A DNA stretch of 19,925 nt from Thauera sp. (GCA_003446655.1 DMCZ01000216.1:12244-32168); one strand, 5' to 3'; numbered from the stretch's first letter, positions 1 through 11,324 are shown. Translations and numbers: made by a program. The notes: generated by a model from the letters alone, not told the origin.

Positions 1-345
1 GAACAGCTTCGGTGCCGGCTGGCTGCCGATAATGGCGAACACCTGCAGTGTGTCTGCAGGCGGGAGCAGCGCAGGGTTGAAGGACGCCGAGCAGTATGGG
101 CAGTGGTCCAGCATCGGGGCGTCACCGCCCTCGCCGGCGCCCGCGGGGATGGCCTGGTCGCTGTAGAAGACGGCCTCCTCGGCGCTCAACGCGATGCGGT
201 TCGTACCGGCGGCCGAACAGACCTCGATGTAATGGCGCCCATCCTCAGCCGGCCCCATCGCACGACTGATCGTCGGTGCCAGCGCACTCACCATCATCGC
301 GACGATTGCGATCCAGGCTGAGAAACGTTGGCGAAAGCGGCGCAT
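1..345 (-). CDS. DUF2946 family protein (partial, C-terminus outside window)
   Basis: The reading frame is open from an ATG at 345 to the left edge (115 codons, no stop), so the gene is cut by the window. The N-terminus (MRRFRQRFSAWIAIVAMM...) is a basic stretch followed by a hydrophobic segment at about residues 10-28, consistent with a signal peptide or membrane anchor. Further on there is IEVCSAAG at about 41-48 and a HCPYC motif at about 81-85. This arrangement is typical of the small DUF2946 proteins of proteobacteria, which have no established biochemical role; a link to metal or copper handling is sometimes inferred from gene neighbours and from the paired cysteines. No strong ribosome binding site is visible, but the start matches the usual family N-terminus. 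It follows the EAL gene on the same strand after 78 bp. Confidence 0.72.
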   Translation of the reverse strand, partial: MRRFRQRFSAWIAIVAMMVSALAPTISRAMGPAEDGRHYIEVCSAAGTNRIALSAEEAVFYSDQAIPAGAGEGGDAPMLDHCPYCSASFNPALLPPADTLQVFAIIGSQPAPKLF

Positions 346-423
346 GACGGATGGTGAGAGGCCGTGGGCAATCGATGACGAGCCGAATCTTACCCGAACG
401 CCCACACCGTAACTTGATCCGAA

Positions 424-1737
424 TCAACCTTCGAGCATATTCGCGGCGGCGAGTCCGACTCCGGTCCGCGCCCGCACCCACGCGACAAAGTCCGCAAGCG
501 GCAGGGCTTTCGAATACAGGAAGCCCTGGATGTAGTCGCACTCCATTTCGGCAAGCAATGCGGCCGTCTGCTCGTCCTCGACACCCTCCGCCGTCACCTC
601 GACGCCCAGCCGATGCGACAGATCGATGATCGACGCGGCGATCTCGCGATCGCGCGACGAGCTGAGCAAGTCGATCACGAAGCTGCGGTCGATCTTGACC
701 TCCTGCACCGCCAGGCGCTTGAGCCGGCTCATGCCCGAGAAGCCGGTGCCAAAATCGTCGATCGAAAGACTGAGACCAAGCGCGCGCAAGCGGCCGAGCA
801 CGGCGGACACGCTGTCGCCTGGCCCATCGTCAATCATGCTCGTCTCGGTGATCTCGAGGCACAGCCGCTCTGGTGCCACGCTCCAGGTGGCCAGCGCCTG
901 GCCGATCAGTTCGGGGACCTCGACGTCGTAGAGATCGGTCGCCGAGATGTTGATCGAGACGTCGACCTCGAGCCCCTCCATGCGCAGACCATGCAGGATC
1001 TGCGCCGCACATTGGAACAGCCAGCGATTGAAGCGGTGGCGCAGCCCGAGGCGGTCGATCAGGCTGACAACGACCGGCGGCGGCACCCATTGCCCCGCAC
1101 TGTTGCGCCAGCGCAGCAAAGCCTCTGCGCTTCGGCATTCACCGCTGGGCACATGCACCTTCGGCTGAAGATGCAGCTCAAGCTCTCGCCCGCCGGCAAA
1201 GGCTGCGCGCAGGTCACGCTCGAGCGAGGCGAGCGAGGGCGAGATCTGTTCCATGGCGGGGTTGTAGATCTGGCTTCCGGTGTCGCCGCGGCCAGCGACC
1301 AGACCCGCGATACGGGCCGACTGCAGCAGGTGAAAGGCGTCCTTGCCGTGCTCAGGCGAGATGGCGGCGCCACACACGACCCGCATGTGCAGCATGATGC
1401 CGTCGATCTCCAGCGGCGCCTCGTTGAAAGCCTGCTCGAACTTGAGCATCGCCAGCGTCAGCACCGCTGCGCTGGACAGGTTGGGCAGAACGATCAGCCA
1501 CTCCTTGCCATCGATCGCGAACAGCGAGTCCTGCGCCCGCAACCGTGCTCGGATCTCGCGCTCCATCGCGCGCTCGAAACGCCGCATGTGCTCGAGTGGA
1601 AGCCGGTACAGGGCGGCGTCGGGCTGGGCATAGAGTGAGACCACGCCGACACCGACGCTTCCCGCCTTGAGGTCGGCAAGACGGGTCGATACCTCGGTCA
1701 GCGCGCCAAAAAAGCCAGCGGGGGTCAGTGAGTCCAT
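424..1737 (-). CDS. EAL-domain cyclic di-GMP phosphodiesterase
   Basis: This 437-residue protein probably hydrolyses cyclic di-GMP in the cytoplasm. Residues about 1-165 look like a degenerate GGDEF domain: no GG[DE]EF signature is visible, so diguanylate cyclase activity is unlikely. The EAL domain covers about 175-425. The residues known to bind metal and catalyse in active EAL enzymes are all present: the EAL motif at 205-207, Asn263, Glu295, Asp327-Asp328 in IDDFGTGFS, Lys348, Glu384 in TAEGVE and Gln404. No transmembrane segment is seen. The ATG lies 2 bp after the stop codon of the HD-GYP gene, so the two are almost certainly co-transcribed and probably translationally coupled. The function assignment is secure at family level; the input signal is unknown. 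Confidence 0.9.
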   Translation of the reverse strand: MDSLTPAGFFGALTEVSTRLADLKAGSVGVGVVSLYAQPDAALYRLPLEHMRRFERAMEREIRARLRAQDSLFAIDGKEWLIVLPNLSSAAVLTLAMLKFEQAFNEAPLEIDGIMLHMRVVCGAAISPEHGKDAFHLLQSARIAGLVAGRGDTGSQIYNPAMEQISPSLASLERDLRAAFAGGRELELHLQPKVHVPSGECRSAEALLRWRNSAGQWVPPPVVVSLIDRLGLRHRFNRWLFQCAAQILHGLRMEGLEVDVSINISATDLYDVEVPELIGQALATWSVAPERLCLEITETSMIDDGPGDSVSAVLGRLRALGLSLSIDDFGTGFSGMSRLKRLAVQEVKIDRSFVIDLLSSSRDREIAASIIDLSHRLGVEVTAEGVEDEQTAALLAEMECDYIQGFLYSKALPLADFVAWVRARTGVGLAAANMLEG

Positions 1738-1739
1738 GA

Positions 1740-3065
1740 TCAGCCCAGGTAGAAATCGTTGGGATCGATGCCGTAGGCGTTCGGGGGCAGCGCCTGCACG
1801 ATGCGGTAGGTCTCACCTTCACCGAACTCAGGCTGCATCAGCAGGTCGAGGGTGCGCGGAAAGCGCTCGATGGTCTTGTCGGGCGCAAGCAGCACCAGAA
1901 CCCGGGGCTGCAGGCGGCGCACCTGATTCTGCTGAATGACGACCCCCACCTCGCCGCTGTTGAGTTCGACCAGCGTGCCGATCGGATAGAGCCCGATGCA
2001 TTGCAGGAACTGGTCGACCAGGGTGTCCCGGAACTGCGAGTCGCGCAGCTGGTTGAGGGTCTCCATGGCGCGCTGGCTGGACACCGCACCGCGGTAAACA
2101 CGCTCGCGCGTCATCGCGCAGTAGGCGTCGATGATCCCGGCCATCTCGGCAGCGAGCGGGATGCTCATGCCCGCCAGTCCGCGCGGGTAGCCGGTGCCAT
2201 CGTAGCGCTCGTGGTGCGCGGCAATGATCGCCAGCACGGCCGGATCGAAGTCCTTGTGCACGCGGAGCAGGTTCACCGTGTTCCTGACGTGCGCCTTGAC
2301 GTGCTCGAACTCCGCCTCGCTGAGCGGCCCCGGTTTGCTCAGCACCTCGTAATCGATCTGGACCTTGCCGATGTCCTGCAACAGCCCCGCCATGCCCAGC
2401 TGGCGAACCTCCGCGCCGCTCAGGCCGATGAAGCGCGCGAAGACCATGGCATGCACCGAGACGTTGACCGCATGGTCGTAGGCGTACTGGTCGGTACGCT
2501 TGAGGCGCGTGAGCCAGAGCAGCGCATCGGGGTTGCGCTGGACGCCGGACGCCATCTCGCCAACGAGTCCGTCCAGGCGCTGAACGTCGACCGCGCCGTT
2601 GTTGTCGATGGCGAGGCGGGTCTCGCGCAGCACACGATAGACGTCATCGACGATCGGCGCCGAATACTGCAGTTCGGACTCGAGCCGGCTGCGCCCATCC
2701 TCGCTGCGGATGCGCGGGACATGCGCCAGGCGTTGCGTGTGGATTTTGCCCTTGAAGCTGCGCGCAACCTTGAGAAAACGCTGCGCCTCGACCCTGGACT
2801 CGGTAACGTCGGGGTGCTGGCGGGGCCTGCTGCCCAGACCGAGCAGGGGGTCGTCCCGCTCAATGAGCTTTGCGCTGAACTGGTCCCCGGTGGAGCGGGT
2901 GCGATCTACCACGACCTCGCGGCAAAGACGCTGCAGGGCCCTGAGCTGGTCGACGTTCTGAAGCAGAAAGCCCTGCATCATGAAAGGCGTCTCTGTCCAG
3001 GGCCGATCGATCTCGACGATGAACATCCCGAGCTTGAGCTCGCGCGTCGATATCGTCTGCTTCAC
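1740..3065 (-). CDS. DUF3391/HD-GYP domain protein with altered HD motif
   Basis: This 441-residue protein has an N-terminal DUF3391 region (about 1-130) and an HD-GYP domain (about 180-350), a fold that in active members hydrolyses cyclic di-GMP at a metal centre. Conserved features are His198, His259, His284-His285 and the GYP-type stretch HHERYDGTGYP (284-294). The central HD dyad reads Gln230-Asp231 (LLQDIGK), so a metal-ligand histidine is replaced, and YCAMT stands where YDAMT is usual. It may therefore be less active, or act as a c-di-GMP sensor. The start is a GTG; a GGAG 7 nt upstream supports it over the ATG at 3078, which is in another frame. The gene leads directly into the EAL gene 2 bp downstream. 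Confidence 0.88.
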   Translation of the reverse strand: MKQTISTRELKLGMFIVEIDRPWTETPFMMQGFLLQNVDQLRALQRLCREVVVDRTRSTGDQFSAKLIERDDPLLGLGSRPRQHPDVTESRVEAQRFLKVARSFKGKIHTQRLAHVPRIRSEDGRSRLESELQYSAPIVDDVYRVLRETRLAIDNNGAVDVQRLDGLVGEMASGVQRNPDALLWLTRLKRTDQYAYDHAVNVSVHAMVFARFIGLSGAEVRQLGMAGLLQDIGKVQIDYEVLSKPGPLSEAEFEHVKAHVRNTVNLLRVHKDFDPAVLAIIAAHHERYDGTGYPRGLAGMSIPLAAEMAGIIDAYCAMTRERVYRGAVSSQRAMETLNQLRDSQFRDTLVDQFLQCIGLYPIGTLVELNSGEVGVVIQQNQVRRLQPRVLVLLAPDKTIERFPRTLDLLMQPEFGEGETYRIVQALPPNAYGIDPNDFYLG

Positions 3066-3070
3066 ACTGG

Positions 3071-3076
3071 ATCTCC
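3071..3076 (-). promoter_or_regulatory. Ribosome binding site for the HD-GYP gene (GTG start)
   Basis: On the minus strand GGAGAT is read from 3076 to 3071, with the GGAG ending 7 nt before the GTG at 3065-3063. It decides the start, because the only nearby ATG (3078) overlaps this site and is in a different frame. Confidence 0.6.
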
Positions 3077-3097
3077 ATTCGATGCCTCAGGCGCCTT

Positions 3098-3126
3098 GCC
3101 CGGCCATCGAATGGTAACGGCCGGGC
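3098..3126 (-). terminator. Stem-loop downstream of purL
   Basis: GCCCGGCC (3098-3105) and GGCCGGGC (3119-3126) form a perfect 8-bp stem with a 13-nt loop. It lies 64 nt after the purL stop codon and 32 nt before the GTG of the HD-GYP gene. There is no T-run after the stem on the minus strand, so this is either a weak or Rho-assisted terminator, or a hairpin in the leader of the HD-GYP/EAL mRNA. Confidence 0.45.
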
Positions 3127-3190
3127 CCGAGGCTTTCTTCAGTGATTTTCAGACAACTTCTTGCCCAATTCGGGCGCACCCAACCGGCCT

Positions 3191-7126
<3,936 letters not shown>

Positions 7127-7219
7127 GTTCTTGAAAAAACCGGAGTCGGAAAACGAACGGGGCGGGCGGAACGAAGGGCCATGAACGGGGGGCGCAATCG
7201 CCCCAACGGCGAGCGCGAC

Positions 7220-7225
7220 ATTATA
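7220..7225 (-). promoter_or_regulatory. Candidate -10 element of the purL promoter
   Basis: On the minus strand the sequence reads TATAAT from 7225 to 7220, a perfect sigma-70 -10 hexamer, about 94 nt upstream of the purL ATG. At 17 bp spacing the -35 position reads CATGGG, which is poor, so an activator or relief from a repressor such as PurR may matter. No clear PurR operator was recognised. Confidence 0.5.
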
Positions 7226-7288
7226 GCCGACCCCCATCGCCCCCCATGCCGTTGTAGACTCCCGCCGTCCCCGATTGCGAGAACCGAC

Positions 7289-7996
7289 ATGTCAGAGACC
7301 AGCTACCTGTGGGCGCCGCCTGCGCCCGTCTCCCTGCCCGTGCGCGGCACGCAAGCGCGCTTTCCGGTGAACCGACTGTTCTTCGTCGGCCGCAACTATC
7401 AGGCCCACGCGCGGGAGATGGGCACCTCGGTGGACAAGGCCTGCATGCGCCCTGTGTACTTCACGAAGTTCGCGGCGATGCTCGCCGAGTCGGGCACGGT
7501 CGCCCCCTACCCACCGGAGACCGCCGACTACCATCACGAGATGGAACTGATCGTGGCGCTCGGCCAGGGCGGCTTTCGCGTCGACGAGGCGCAGGCCCAG
7601 CGCATGATCTTCGGCTACGCCTGCGGCCTGGACATGACTCGTCGTGACCTGCAGGCTGCCGCAAAGGCCAAGGGTAATCCCTGGGACGTGGCCAAGAACG
7701 TGGAGCATGGCGCGGTGGCGAGCGAAATCGTCCCGGCCGAAGGAAAGGTGCTGCGCAGCGGCGAGATCAGCCTGCGCGTGAATGGCGAGCTGCGCCAGAG
7801 CGGCGACCTCGGCGACATGATCTGGGGCATCCCGGAGATCATCGCCGACCTGTCGACCTACTACCACCTGCAGCCCGGCGACCTGATCTACACCGGAACG
7901 CCCGAGGGCGTCGGCCCGGTGCAGCCGGGTGATCGCCTCGAAGGGCTGATCGAGGGCGTGGGTGCGCTCAGTTTCGGTATCGGCGCGCCGGAATGA
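7289..7996 (+). CDS. Fumarylacetoacetate hydrolase (FAH) family protein
   Basis: This 235-residue protein belongs to the FAH/MhpD superfamily, close to fumarylpyruvate and acylpyruvate hydrolases, which cleave C-C bonds in 2-oxo acid intermediates using a divalent metal. The family stretch FVGRNYQAHAREMG is at 32-45. Likely metal ligands are Glu84 and Glu86 in HHEMELIVAL and Asp115 in GLDMTRRD. The C-terminal signature IYTGTPEGVGPVQPGD is at 200-215. The usual KP after FFFQ reads KF here (60-61). It diverges from purL and is not in the phenol operons. It is not an obvious DmpE or DmpH, so a role in the meta pathway is not supported. The ATG was chosen from the family N-terminus; its ribosome binding site is weak (GCGAGAA). 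The substrate is unknown. Confidence 0.88.
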   Translation: MSETSYLWAPPAPVSLPVRGTQARFPVNRLFFVGRNYQAHAREMGTSVDKACMRPVYFTKFAAMLAESGTVAPYPPETADYHHEMELIVALGQGGFRVDEAQAQRMIFGYACGLDMTRRDLQAAAKAKGNPWDVAKNVEHGAVASEIVPAEGKVLRSGEISLRVNGELRQSGDLGDMIWGIPEIIADLSTYYHLQPGDLIYTGTPEGVGPVQPGDRLEGLIEGVGALSFGIGAPE

Positions 7997-8044
7997 GGAT
8001 GGGCTGCGCGCCAGGGTGGTGGCTCACGGGGCGCCAGCGGACGC

Positions 8045-8071
8045 GGCTCCCCTAGCCCATGCTCGGGAGCC
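8045..8071. terminator. Stem-loop between convergent FAH and ABM genes
   Basis: GGCTCCC (8045-8051) and GGGAGCC (8065-8071) form a perfect 7-bp stem with a 13-nt loop. It sits in the 110-bp gap between two converging genes, where a bidirectional terminator is expected. No T-run follows on either strand, so the assignment rests on position and symmetry. Confidence 0.4.
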
Positions 8072-8106
8072 AGCCGCTTGGACGCCGCGCTGTCGCGTGC
8101 TCGCGG

Positions 8107-8697
8107 TCAGCCCTTGGCCGCCGGGTTGAGCCAGCCGCGCATCAGGCGCGTTAGACGCGGCATCACCACCCAGGTCATGGTGGCGACGATCAGCGCGGTG
8201 AACACCGCGGTGCGCGGCAGGAAGGGCAACTCCACGAAGCCCGGCCACAGCGAGACCAGCCACAGATAGAAGGACACCACCGGGAAGATGCCCATCCAGG
8301 TGACGACCGCCATCTTTGCGCGCGGCGGGTGCATGCTGGCCGGCACCACGGCCGGTTCGAACCAGGCCTCGAGGCCGCTCAGCTTGCGAAACTCAGGCTC
8401 GCCCTCGGCGACTTCCTTCATGCGTTCGAGCAGTTCCAGGCGCGCGTCGCTCATGTCCCAGGTCTGCAACTCGGACTCGGAAGCGAAGCGCACCACGAGC
8501 TGATAGTCCTCGCCGGGCGTCTCGGGCGGAATCAGATCGCCGCCGAGGAAGCCCTTGAACGCGCGCATCTTCGCGAGCATCTCCCGCAGCATCACTTCGT
8601 ATTCCGCCTCGTGGCCGGGGCGGGCACGGCGGCGGGCAATGCGGGTGACACGGGCGGGGGTGCTGTTCGCTGAGGCGGACTGGGTCGGTGCATTCAT
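8107..8697 (-). CDS. Antibiotic biosynthesis monooxygenase (ABM) domain membrane protein
   Basis: This 196-residue protein has an N-terminal ferredoxin-like ABM domain (about 17-115, starting RVTRIARRRARPGHEAEYE) and two hydrophobic helices at about 129-150 and 162-180, ending in a basic MPRLTRLMRGWL segment. Membrane-anchored proteins of this type are known, but their substrates are mostly undetermined. The ABM name reflects the fold and does not prove oxygenase activity. The ATG at 8697 is preferred over an upstream TTG (8742) because AGGAG lies 10 nt before it. It follows the terminator of the outer-membrane protein gene and has its own upstream region, which contains the best copy of the TCTCGAGA palindrome. 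This suggests separate transcription under the same regulator as the phenol genes. Confidence 0.8.
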   Translation of the reverse strand: MNAPTQSASANSTPARVTRIARRRARPGHEAEYEVMLREMLAKMRAFKGFLGGDLIPPETPGEDYQLVVRFASESELQTWDMSDARLELLERMKEVAEGEPEFRKLSGLEAWFEPAVVPASMHPPRAKMAVVTWMGIFPVVSFYLWLVSLWPGFVELPFLPRTAVFTALIVATMTWVVMPRLTRLMRGWLNPAAKG

Positions 8698-8773
8698 ATC
8701 GATGACTCTCCTGTTCGGGCGGTTCGATAACCTGACGAGCAATTCGTCGAGAGGGACACCCGCACTCTAACTC

Positions 8774-8791
8774 AAAAATCTCGAGATTTTT
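8774..8791. promoter_or_regulatory. Candidate GntR operator, copy 1 (upstream of ABM gene)
   Basis: AAAAATCTCGAGATTTTT is a perfect 18-bp palindrome 77 bp upstream of the ABM start. On the minus strand it directly follows a TTGATA -35-like hexamer (8796-8791) that overlaps its first base, and the weak hexamer GAGTTA (8773-8768) follows at 17 bp spacing. The palindrome would therefore fill the spacer of the promoter, a classic repression position. It shares its core with sites near 12917, 14845 and 19671. Assignment to the neighbouring GntR protein is inference. Confidence 0.6.
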
Positions 8792-8871
8792 ATCAATTAA
8801 ATCCAAGTCCCCCATGGCTCCGCTTATACGGAGGCATACCGACGCGGTCACGGCACCCCGCAAAATCAGAA

Positions 8872-8903
8872 AACCCCGGCCGCCGCAAGGACGAACCGGG
8901 GTT
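8872..8903 (-). terminator. Rho-independent terminator after the outer-membrane protein gene
   Basis: AACCCCGG (8872-8879) and CCGGGGTT (8896-8903) form a perfect 8-bp stem. On the minus strand the stem is followed by the T-rich tail TTTCTGATTTTG. It lies 38 nt after the stop of the SphA/MetA-type gene and marks the end of the dmpFGI unit. Confidence 0.75.
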
Positions 8904-8941
8904 CTTTCAGCCATGCAAAGGAAGCGTCGCGACGCCAGACC

Positions 8942-9874
8942 TTACAGCGGCATGATCAGCTTGAGGATGAACTTGTCGCCCTCAAAACGGTTCTCGGCGC
9001 TGGTCTCGCGGTTCCACTGGCCAGTGAAATGCACACCGCCCTTGGTGGTGTAGCTGACCGTGGGGCCGATGGCGAAGACCTCGCCCTTGCGGCCTTCGGA
9101 CCAGAACGGCGTGGCACCGATCGTTGTGCCATTGACCTTGTCGTTCGTGGTCTGCTTCAGGTAGTAACCCGACAGACCGACACCCCACGGGCCGAAGCGC
9201 TTGCCGACGAGATAGTCCATATGGAAATCGTCACCGGACTCGTAAGTTCCCTCGGTGGGCGAAAACGGTCCAACGTAATCCTTGTTCTTCCCCTTGATGT
9301 TGTACATGAACTTTGCCGAAGCTTCCCAGCCGGTGTCGCCCAGGTACGTGAAGGTAAAGATGGGCTCCACACTCCAGTAGTTCGTGCCAATGCTCTCACG
9401 CGGTTCGCCGGTCTTGTAAGCGCCGACCGGCAGATTGATGTCGAGCCCAACGGCCCAGTGCCAGTTCTTGCTGTGCCAGGAGACAATAAAGGGATTGATG
9501 GTGACATCACCAAGACCGAACTTCGACTCCGCACCAGCAGTCAGATTTACGTCCTGATGCACTAGCGGCACGATCACATGCCAGCCCCAGTTGCCCCCGA
9601 GAATCTTGTGCTCGGTGGTCTGCACGAAGCGGAAGGCGTTGAACCAGGCATCCACGCCCGCGCCGGGCACCTTATTGCCGCTGCCATCGACGAGGTCGCC
9701 GCTGTAGTAGCCGAAGTAGTTGATGAAGTAGTTGCCCGGGGGCGGCACCGCGCCCGCCAGCCAGGTCTCCGCGCCATTTGGATACTGGTCGCCGCCTTCC
9801 TTCGCCTGGACGCTACCGATGGCCAGGGTTGCAAGCGCCACCGCGCTCGCCAGTTTGCCGAACTTCACTGCCAT
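8942..9874 (-). CDS. SphA/MetA-type outer-membrane protein of phenol degradation
   Basis: This 310-residue protein resembles the 'protein involved in meta-pathway of phenol degradation' family (COG4313-like, SphA). Members are predicted outer-membrane beta-barrels, thought to help aromatic or hydrophobic substrates cross the outer membrane. A signal peptide is clear: basic start MAVKFGK, hydrophobic core, and a cleavage site after about residue 24 (SVQA, then KEGGD). The mature part is rich in alternating aromatic and Gly residues (NYFINYFGYYSGD, NWGWHVIVPL, NYWSVEPIFTFTYLG), as in barrel strands. The ATG at 9874 is supported by GAGGAGG just upstream and by the signal peptide. It is the last gene before a strong terminator. 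Transport function is inferred from the family and context. Confidence 0.88.
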   Translation of the reverse strand: MAVKFGKLASAVALATLAIGSVQAKEGGDQYPNGAETWLAGAVPPPGNYFINYFGYYSGDLVDGSGNKVPGAGVDAWFNAFRFVQTTEHKILGGNWGWHVIVPLVHQDVNLTAGAESKFGLGDVTINPFIVSWHSKNWHWAVGLDINLPVGAYKTGEPRESIGTNYWSVEPIFTFTYLGDTGWEASAKFMYNIKGKNKDYVGPFSPTEGTYESGDDFHMDYLVGKRFGPWGVGLSGYYLKQTTNDKVNGTTIGATPFWSEGRKGEVFAIGPTVSYTTKGGVHFTGQWNRETSAENRFEGDKFILKLIMPL

Positions 9875-9925
9875 GACTCCTCCTCGATGATTGTGGTTTT
9901 GCTGCGGTTTGCTGTTCTGTCCTTG

Positions 9926-9944
9926 GCGGCCTCTGCCGGGCCGC
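9926..9944 (-). other. Intercistronic stem-loop between dmpI and the outer-membrane gene
   Basis: GCGGCC (9926-9931) and GGCCGC (9939-9944) form a 6-bp stem with a 7-nt loop, 27 nt after the dmpI stop. No T-run follows. It may be an RNA stability or attenuation element; evidence is limited to symmetry. Confidence 0.35.
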
Positions 9945-9971
9945 TTGCTGTGACTTGCGACCGGAGGTGCC

Positions 9972-10163
9972 TCAGCGCCCCAGGTCCTTTGCCGATACGC
10001 CCCCGATACCCCAGTTCGTCTTCGGCACTTCGCGGATGACGACGCGGACGGTCTGGATCGGCGCACCGACGGCCTCGACCAGGGCCTGGGTGACCTTCTC
10101 GATCACGGCGCGTTTCTGGTCTTCGGTACGGCCTTCCATCATGGTGATTTCAGCCAAAGGCAT
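9972..10163 (-). CDS. dmpI: 4-oxalocrotonate tautomerase
   Basis: This 63-residue protein is a 4-oxalocrotonate tautomerase (DmpI/XylH), which converts 2-hydroxymuconate to 2-oxo-3-hexenedioate in the oxalocrotonate branch of catechol meta cleavage. After loss of Met, Pro1 is the general base; Arg11 and Arg39 are present at the usual places. Position 50, often Phe, is Trp in TNWGIGG. The length is normal for the family, which forms hexamers. The ATG at 10163 is preceded by GGGAGGG. It follows dmpG after 123 bp, a gap that contains a GC-rich hairpin, so expression may be lower than that of dmpFG. Its presence without dmpC and dmpH in the window implies that those genes lie elsewhere. Confidence 0.92.
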   Translation of the reverse strand: MPLAEITMMEGRTEDQKRAVIEKVTQALVEAVGAPIQTVRVVIREVPKTNWGIGGVSAKDLGR

Positions 10164-10248
10164 CTTTCGTCCCTCCCAGTCTTCGAAAAGATGGCGCTCT
10201 GCCCGGTCGCAGAACGCCGCTGTGCTTCATTCAGTCCGAATGCAAAAC

Positions 10249-10275
10249 GCCCCCGCGGCGTCGGCCAACGGGGGC
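10249..10275 (-). terminator. Stem-loop after dmpG (partial terminator or mRNA stabiliser)
   Basis: GCCCCCG (10249-10255) and CGGGGGC (10269-10275) form a perfect 7-bp stem with a 13-nt loop, 11 nt after the dmpG stop. On the minus strand the stem is followed by GTTTTG, a short T-run. It could end part of the transcripts before dmpI. Confidence 0.55.
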
Positions 10276-10286
10276 ATCAGTCAGTC

Positions 10287-11318
10287 TCAGGCGGCGAGGC
10301 CCCTCGCCTTCGCGAGGTTGAGCGCCGTGTCCTCGATCATGTCTTCCTGACCGCCGACCATGCCGCGGCGGCCCATCTCGACCAGGATCTCGCGCGCGGG
10401 CACGCCGTACTTCTTCTCGGCGCGCTTGGCAAACAGCAGGAAGGAGCCATACACGCCGGCGTAGCCGAGCGTGAGCGCGTCGCGATCGACGCGGATCGGG
10501 AAGTCCATGATCGGCACGACGAGGTCTTCGGCCACGTCCTGGATCCTGAACACATCCACGCCGGTCTCGATGCCCATCAGGTCGCACACCGCGATGAAGA
10601 CTTCCAGCGGGGTGTTGCCGGCACCGGCGCCCAGGCCGGCCGCGGCGGCGTCGATGCGGGTGGCGCCGACTTCGAGCGCGGCGAGGCTGTTGGCCACGCC
10701 CATCGCGAGGTTGTGGTGGCCGTGGAAGCCGAGTTCCGTTTCCGGCTTGAGTGCGTCGCGCACCGCGGCCAGGCGGGCCTTGACGGTGTCGGGCAGCAGA
10801 TGACCGGCGGAGTCGGTGACGTAGATGCAGTTGGCGCCGTAGCTCTCCATCAGCTTGGCTTGCGTGACCAGTCCTTCCGGGCTGTTCATGTGCGCCATCA
10901 TCAGGAAGCCGACGGTGTCCATGCCGAGCTTCCTGGCCATGCCGATATGCTGCTCGGAGACGTCGGCCTCGGTGCAGTGGGTGGCCACGCGGATCGTGGA
11001 CACACCGATCTCGTGGGCCATCTTCAGGTGGTCGACGGTGCCGATGCCCGGCAGCAGCAGCGCCGAGACCTTGGCCTGCTTCATCAGCGGGATCACCGCG
11101 CCGAGGTATTCCTCGTCGCTGTGCGCCGGGAAGCCGTAGTTCACCGAAGCGCCGCCCAGGCCGTCGCCGTGGGTGACCTCGATCAGCGGCACGCCCGCCT
11201 CGTCCAGGCCGGTGGCGATGGTCTTCATCTGCTCGAGCGTCATCAGATGGCGCTTGGGGTGCATGCCGTCACGCAGGGTCATGTCGTGGACGGTGATCTT
11301 CTTGCCGCGAAGTTCCAT
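10287..11318 (-). CDS. dmpG: 4-hydroxy-2-oxovalerate aldolase
   Basis: This 343-residue enzyme splits 4-hydroxy-2-oxovalerate into pyruvate and acetaldehyde. In known DmpFG complexes the acetaldehyde is channelled directly to the dehydrogenase partner. The N-terminal TIM barrel carries MTLRDGMH with Arg16 and Asp17 (catalytic and metal-binding), and the metal ligands His199 and His201 in GFHGHHN. The C-terminal part matches the communication domain of the family. Length is close to the usual 345. Two ATGs are near: the one at 11324 is immediately adjacent to AAGGAG, while that at 11318 (MELRGKK) has the proper 6-nt spacing and is chosen. It lies 26 bp after dmpF. Confidence 0.95.
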   Translation of the reverse strand: MELRGKKITVHDMTLRDGMHPKRHLMTLEQMKTIATGLDEAGVPLIEVTHGDGLGGASVNYGFPAHSDEEYLGAVIPLMKQAKVSALLLPGIGTVDHLKMAHEIGVSTIRVATHCTEADVSEQHIGMARKLGMDTVGFLMMAHMNSPEGLVTQAKLMESYGANCIYVTDSAGHLLPDTVKARLAAVRDALKPETELGFHGHHNLAMGVANSLAALEVGATRIDAAAAGLGAGAGNTPLEVFIAVCDLMGIETGVDVFRIQDVAEDLVVPIMDFPIRVDRDALTLGYAGVYGSFLLFAKRAEKKYGVPAREILVEMGRRGMVGGQEDMIEDTALNLAKARGLAA

Positions 11319-11324
11319 GTTCAT

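Noticed and set aside
364..405. GTGGGC/GCCCAC inverted repeat between the EAL gene and the DUF2946 gene
   Set aside because: Short 6-bp arms with a 30-nt loop and no T-run; too weak to call a terminator.
7127..7237. 37-residue N-terminal extension of PurL from an upstream start
   Set aside because: It would run through the TATAAT promoter element and does not look like the family N-terminus.
8698..8742. 15-residue N-terminal extension of the ABM protein from a TTG
   Set aside because: The internal ATG has an AGGAG site at fitting distance; the TTG has no support.
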